From Pelobates cultripes (lineage: Eukaryota; Chordata; Amphibia; Anura; Pelobatidae): a stretch of DNA of 64,000 bases. The stretch spans positions 250,137,252 through 250,201,251 of the forward strand of contig OW240912.1 in the NCBI GenBank assembly GCA_933207985.1, read 5' to 3'. The translations under genes and the position numbers were made by a program. Below are positions 58,682-64,000 of this stretch, one piece after another. The notes below the pieces were generated by a model that had not been told where the DNA came from, did no database searches, and saw only the letters and a program-made list of their open reading frames with translations. Position 1 is the first letter of the stretch. Each line of letters opens with the position of its first letter.

Positions 58682-58955
58682 TCAGGGATATGTGCTTGGA
58701 CCCATTCTCTTTAATATTTTTATTAGTGATATTGCAGAAGGTCTTGATGGTAAGTTATGTAAGATATGTAACAGAGTTGATGTTGCAGGAGGGATAAGCC
58801 AAATGGCAAATGATTTAGGTAAACTAGAAAAATGGTTGTGGCAACTGACATTTAATGTGGATAAGTGCAAATTAATGCATCTTGGACGTAAAAACCCAAG
58901 GGCAGAGTACAGAATATTTGATAGAGTCCTAACCTCAACATCTGAGGAAACGTAG
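58682..58955 (+). pseudogene. CR1-like reverse transcriptase fragment, active site deleted
   Basis: The frame 58692-58955 reads LGPILFNIFISDIAEGLDGK, then directly CKICNRVDVAGG, then LEKWLWQLTFNVDKCKLMHL and GRKNPRAEYRIFD. This is the palm of CR1-like LINEs, but the (F/L)ADDT box that should lie between DGK and ICNR is deleted, so the catalytic Asp pair is gone. It is cut at its 3' side by the L1 tail. Confidence 0.75.
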
Positions 58956-59440
58956 GTAGCAACGGAGAGCGCTTGTGGTGGTATTCAGTGACTGCGTTCC
59001 ATCACAGCTAAATACACACGTGACCCCTTGCTGGGGACTAATATAAGCTAATGGGTACCTAGACCTTAGGTTGCACCCCTCTCCTCTGGCAAGGGAACTA
59101 ACAGACAGTTGACCTATTAAAGTCTAACGTGTGCCTTATACTACAAACATTCGCATGCCTCTCTCGTATGTCTTCCCAACATAAATATATTACACTCTAC
59201 ATGTCTATTTCACACCCCAGACATGGGACACCCACTGACATATTAGGAATCTAGACATGACTGGCTTACTTGCTGACACCACGACTGTATCTTCTATGTA
59301 AAAAATGTGCCATGGATACTTATGCCAAACCTATGTTTATACCTTTTCATACATATGCCTATATCTGATGTTGTTGCATTGTTGGCGCTTATGTTCCTTT
59401 TGCACAATAAAATACAGAATTTTTGTAAAATTTTTTTTAA
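58956..59440 (+). mobile_element. L1-type LINE 3' tail
   Basis: Ends ATTGTTGGCGCTTATGTTCC, then CACAATAAAATACAGAATTT and a T/A-rich tail, as in anuran L1-like 3' UTRs. It interrupts the CR1-like fragment. No ORF. Confidence 0.55.
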
Positions 59441-60722
59441 AAAAGCATCGTAGGAGAGGGGGCTGAAAAATATTAAAACTAAATGTCAAGATAAAATAAG
59501 AAATTAGATAATTAGGGTTAATAATAGGCTGGGAAACAGTAAAGTGTTATTGAATTGTAAGGTGAGCATTGGTAGATCTTATGGCATGAGTAGATGTGAG
59601 ATATTACATGAGAAAAGAAAAAGTATGATAATATGGTTAGTAAAGAAAAAATATTAATATGTCATAGAAAACATTTTGGCATTGAGGTTGATAAGGGATA
59701 AAAAATGAATTGTCATTTTTTTCTCCCACACCGGGCTTAGGTGATTATGAAGGATTATGGCAGTTTAAAAGGGAGAATAATGCTTCTGCTATTATTGACA
59801 AGAAATTGTGAAACATGATGACATTATAACTTTGGATGGGTTTGCAAAAGTAAAAAGCTAATCATTTTAGGGCAGTGGGAAACTGCTATCAGATATATAC
59901 AAATCTAGAACTGAAGTTTTTATTGCAACAACAAAAACAGTGGTTTAATAAATACAAATAATAAAATAAATCATTATTCAATAAATAAAACACTATTTTT
60001 AGTTAGAGTAATCCTTGCTGTGCTGCACCAGACCGCACAATAAAAAAAACTTACCTCTGTTCCAGCGTTGGGCCAAGTTCTTCCATCAGCATGATCCCTC
60101 TCTGTAAATTGCACTGCCTCTTGCTGGGAGATTAAGAATTTTGTATATATGAAAGGATTAAGTCAAAGGTAAAAATATTATGCCAAATGAATAGGCGACA
60201 GGTGAATAAGCACATTACCATGTGGTCATTTTTCTTGATGAGTTTGACTATGACTAGGGATTAAAACATAGATTTGGAGGGGTGGCAGTTCTAAGAAGAA
60301 ATATAATTTGATGTTTAGGATTAATGAGTTGTGTAGGATGGATTGTAATTAAAACATTGTTTTTTGATGGGTGGGAAAATGTAAGAACATTTAATATGGT
60401 AGAAGGGTCATTTTATTACAGAAAATTAAGATGAAAAGTTCATGATTTATTTGTTGCCACTATTGAACAAAAAAATGCCCAATTGTTATTTACTTAAGTG
60501 AGAATTGGCAGGAATTCAAAATAAAGTCCAAGTGAATTTCAAATTACAGACCAGATTAGCTGAATTAGAAAACTTCTCAAAGTAAGCTATGCTTCTAGTT
60601 CAGCTATTAAGATCTAAAGTTTGAAATGCACTTTGACTTCCAAACAATTCTTGAGAACTAGTCATTAAATGAGTAAACAAGCAAACCAGTAGATGTTTCC
60701 TTTTGACTAGAAAACCGTAGAC
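59441..60722. other. AT-rich DNA
   Basis: Nothing recognised apart from a MITE-like fragment at 60510-60650. Confidence 0.4.
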
Positions 60723-61305
60723 TTAAAGGGACACTCCAGGCACCCAGACCACTTCTGCCCATTGGAGTGGTCTGGGTGCCAACTCCCACTACTCTTAACC
60801 CTGCAAGAATAATTATTGCAGTTTTTTATAAATTGCAATAATTACCTTGCAGGGTTAACTCCAGCTCTAGTGGCTGTCTACTAGACAGCCACTAGAGGGC
60901 ATTTCCGTGTCCCTAGCACAGATTATCTGTGCTAGAGCGTCGCTGGACATCCTCCTGCTGTGTGAGGACCTCCAGCGTCGCTCATTTCCCCATAGGAAAG
61001 CATTGAAAAACATTTTCAATGCTTTCCTATGGGGAGCTCTAATGCGCATGCGCGGCATTGCCGAGCATGCGCATTAGGTCTCCCCGGCTAGTGGGCGGGA
61101 TCAGTGTCGCCCACCGGCCGACGCAATCACTAGGAGGAGCGGTGGCGGAGGAAGAAGCAGCAACGTGGGACATGTCGCTGCCTCTGGTAAGTTACTGAAG
61201 GGGTTTTCACCCTTTCAGCAACCAGGGATTGGGGGGTGGGAGGGAGAGGGGACCTGCAGTGCCAGGAAAATTGATTGTTTTCCTGGCACTGGAGTTTCCC
61301 TTTAA
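60723..61305. mobile_element. T2-type MITE, complete, chain of hairpins (583 bp)
   Basis: Begins TTAAAGGGACACTCCAGG and ends CTGGAGTTTCCCTTTAA, with TTAA at both ends. Successive hairpins: CACCCAGACCACT...AGTGGTCTGGGTG; GTGGCTGTCTACTAGACAGC followed by CAC; GCACAGATTATCTGTGC; CCCCATAGGAAAGCATTG...CAATGCTTTCCTATGGGG; ATGCGCATGC...GCATGCGCAT; and TGCCAGGAAAA...TTTTCCTGGCA. No ORF. It is the best-preserved copy of the family here. Confidence 0.9.
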
Positions 61306-61438
61306 AGCCACTCAAATATATGTCACTCTAACAAAGTAGATTTATCTGTATTGTGCCACGGTTAAACAGCGCTGGTAACAGTGAAAGCCAACCACAACAA
61401 ATGTTTATATTCTGTTCTTTATAATATTATTATGGAAA

Positions 61439-61615
61439 GGTACATTCAGATTATGCTGGTTTTCAAGTACATCCTGGGGATGTTAACTTAGCCCAACATC
61501 CAGGGGTTGTTACTATTACCCAATTTAATGGTACTCATTTTATCTACCTCAGTACCTGTGACCCAAGAGTTGAACAGATTCTACTGATGATGCATTAGCC
61601 CACTGAGCTAGCTAT
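61439..61615 (-). mobile_element. tRNA-derived SINE
   Basis: On the minus strand TAGCTCAGTGGG (61610-61599) fits the RNA polymerase III A box and GTTCAACTC (61575-61567) fits the B box, at tRNA-like spacing. A non-tRNA body of about 130 bp follows. No intact tRNA fold with matched acceptor stem is seen, so a SINE rather than a tRNA gene. Its source tRNA is not determined. Confidence 0.6.
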
Positions 61616-61619
61616 CTAT

Positions 61620-62910
61620 GAATAAAAACCTTCCTGATTTTGCATCTAGAAAACAATGCATTTCAGAAAATCTTCATAAAGTATACAATATGAAATGTGT
61701 GATAGCATAGAACATAGCTCAAAGAACAAATTGATTTCACAAGAATAGAAAAATAACAAAATGAAAACAGCTACTTGATTAAATTACTGAATTATTAACA
61801 AGCTCTTTTAATTAAAAAACTACATTTTTTTTCTATAAATAAAAGACTTACTGTAACACATTATTACACACATTTGTATGTTCTAAATAAGTAAAATAAA
61901 TATAAATGGAGAAAATGTGCTAAAATATTACAATATATGTAACATTAATGAAAAATAAAATACATAATCACAATGAGCACACTTACTGAATGACGGTAAA
62001 CATCCCCAAAGACGTGTCACAAAAGTCCATGTCTAACTGTAATTTAAAGGAAGCTTTTCCAAGGAAAAACAAACAATCTCACTGTGTTCAGAGCTGATGC
62101 TACTCATTCACACTGGGGCTGGCATTGAGCAGTTGACAAACTCAGTGCAAGCAATATTTACTTGCACGCTTAGCTCCGGGGCTTTAATCAGCTGTTGCAA
62201 TGTGTCATTTGTTCCAAAGCTAAACCAAAGTGACAAAATACAATAGCACATGCTTTTACACTCAACACTACAGTGGTATTGCAATTATAAATGTGCTTTG
62301 GCTTGTGAAACAAAAAAAAATTAAGATTTAATGGAAACATAATGTTAGTAGCTCGGCTTCTGTTGCACAAGAAACATCAAACTAAAATGAAAACAGTGAT
62401 ATAAATTTAGTTGCTTGAACGGTTCTTTGCATCTCACTCAAGAACAGCATTCATGCATAGATTTATTTCATACCAATATAAATTTCATGCGAAAGACGTT
62501 GAAGTGCATGTGAATTCTCACATTTCATACTTCAAAATCTGGGCTGTGCATCGTGGTAAATATTAGCATGCAGTTTCCAAGGAACTAGGATTCGTTCAAA
62601 TATAGGTGATTTGCAGTCATCCCAATTCCGTAGCTGCAAAGCCCCATAAGGGCATATAATGAACAGATGAAACAGACAATGGATGAGCATGTTTCATAAT
62701 TCAAAGTTTTGTCCATGGCTTAAAAAATAAGAAGGATTTTTGATGGTAAACAAGATGATTGATGGTTAGGATAGCCACTAAAATGTTGATTTTATTCAAA
62801 GATCAAATGAGAAGTGACTAATAGAGGAAAAAGGATGAGCAATAAAAAAAAAAAAATCTATCTTAACATATTATATACTTAATAAATATATAATATATAA
62901 ATATACAACT
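61620..62910. other. Unique DNA, possibly conserved non-coding
   Basis: Sequence of balanced complexity with no transposon. 61980-62215 has E-box and homeobox-like words (CAGCTGTTGC, TTTAATCAG). 62415-62680 has TTTGCAT and ATGCAT octamer-like words. Function inferred only from the lack of repeats. Confidence 0.25.
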
Positions 62911-62917
62911 AAATATA

Positions 62918-62970
62918 TTGGTTACTTTTTCTATTGGTTACTTTGGTTACTTCTATTGGTTACTTTTTCT
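62918..62970. repeat. TATTGGTTACTTTTTC tandem repeat
   Basis: Three to four imperfect units of about 16 bp with TTGGTTACTTT. Confidence 0.85.
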
Positions 62971-63520
62971 CACTTGATCTTTGAACAAAGTTGCATGAAA
63001 ATGCACCTTCCATTGCACTGAAAAAATATACACATAATATTCATTATATTTTACAGTACACTTATTGGCCCATTTTTGGTTTATCCAAATAATTTTCCCG
63101 AATACTTTGCATGGATGATATGACGAACCAAAACACAACATGGACGAAGATTAGACTAATCAAACAAAAACAAAAAAGTTTTGGGGGCGAGTTACATTTT
63201 TCACAGTACACAAGTCTAGTAAATATTGTTTTTATAAATGTAAAACGTGAAGCTGTTAGTATACTCTGTATATATACGTTTGTCCTCCAACAGGATTATC
63301 CATGAGATTGAACAACCTTGTCAAGGCATACCTACATGCACAATATATTCTTGTTATTGGGAGTGTAAATGGTACAATGAAAGAGACTTGAAAACAAATC
63401 TCCCTTTTTATGTGTCTGTGTGCATGTCATAATGTGCTATATTAACTATGGTTGTATTTTTTCAGCTCATTGGCTACTATTTTCTTTGTCATAAAATGTT
63501 TGTTTGGGCGCGCTAGCATT
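62971..63520. other. AT-rich DNA
   Basis: No gene or repeat recognised. Confidence 0.4.
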
Positions 63521-63522
63521 GT

Positions 63523-63612
63523 GCAGACCTTTAACGATAGCATTAGAAGACCTTTAACGATAGCATTAGAAGACGGATGCAGACCTTTAACGATAGCATT
63601 AGAAGACGGATT
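63523..63612. repeat. GACCTTTAACGATAGCATTA tandem repeat
   Basis: Three copies of a unit whose 20-base core is as named, each ending AGAAG; the spacing is 24 then 33 bp because copies two and three add ACGGATGC/ACGGATTC. Confidence 0.92.
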
Positions 63613-64000
63613 CACTTTGCTCAGATAAAGCCACTGCACAGAACCACTTATACAATATATGTTTTCACATAGGACCCAGTAGCACCTTGAGACTTCAGCG
63701 CCCATTAGACTGGTAGTGTGAGGAGTAAGAGCAATACTGGGTAGTGGTTGGATATAGAAGAAGTATATTCAGACACTTGCAGTGACTTTGGTCATGCGAT
63801 CAGGACATAGAGCTTTGGTTCATAGTCAAAGGTCAGTGCATTAGTTATTGGACTTGTGCAGGGAGATTATTCGATTATTTTTATTTATTGCTAAACAGTT
63901 TGTGAGAATGTATTTTTTTTAGGCTGGCATAAATCTGTTATTTCTCCTTAATCCCTATGTATATTTAAACGAATGGAGGTCATTTAGTTACTCCAATGGC
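63613..64000. other. Unique DNA to the window end
   Basis: No recognised feature. Confidence 0.4.

Overview
The window looks like repeat-rich, AT-rich nuclear DNA from a vertebrate, most likely an anuran amphibian. That judgement rests on the repeat families recognised from memory: Tc1-like transposons, hAT elements with CGAAC-rich termini, TTAA-flanked MITEs beginning TTAAAGGGAC (the T2/Kolobok type described from Xenopus), L1/Tx1, CR1/L2-like LINEs, Penelope-like hammerhead motifs and an endogenous retrovirus. No complete host protein-coding gene could be recognised. One run of 100 N (10598-10697) marks an assembly gap.

Layout. 1-83: right terminus of a hAT element, abutting a retroviral pol. 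86-6245: 3' part of an endogenous retrovirus, with RNase H and integrase (to 1936), a hairpin-rich non-coding stretch, a small env-like ORF (3475-4575), a polypurine tract and a putative 3' LTR (4660-6245). 6252-9330: a small MITE, then L1-like ORF1/ORF2 debris. 9344-11484: an internally deleted hAT element whose subterminal tandem arrays face each other in opposite orientation; the gap lies in one array. 11487-12080: L1 ORF1 debris. 13970-14406: a 409 bp insert with a 14 bp target duplication and internal inverted repeats. 16500-17525: CR1/L2-type LINE (minus strand). 21372-22884: Tc1-like element 1. 22928-24811: a foldback element and a TA-flanked palindromic MITE. 25580-26020: LINE 3' end. 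26502-27314: a local duplication and a T2-type MITE. 28220-30740: Penelope-like and nested inverted-repeat structures. 32265-33674: Tc1-like element 2 (minus). 35150-35905: inverted-repeat element with a hammerhead-like motif; 35931-36856: solo LTR. 37019-40044: autonomous-type hAT relic, itself interrupted by a 1,084 bp hAT-type MITE with a perfect 8 bp duplication. 40332-44530 is mostly unique, with two possible host exons. 44539-61620: further hAT, T2, L1, CR1 and SINE copies separated by unique AT-rich DNA. 61620-64000: mainly unique sequence with short tandem repeats.

The window reads as a record of nested transposition. Every transposase or polymerase seen is broken, except that the retroviral integrase region is an uninterrupted frame with its HHCC and D,D35E residues, and the env-like frame is open for 366 codons. 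The most interesting non-protein signals are a fully conserved hammerhead ribozyme core at 50383-50412 (minus strand), T2-type MITEs that are essentially chains of perfect hairpins, and several 100-210 bp inverted repeats.
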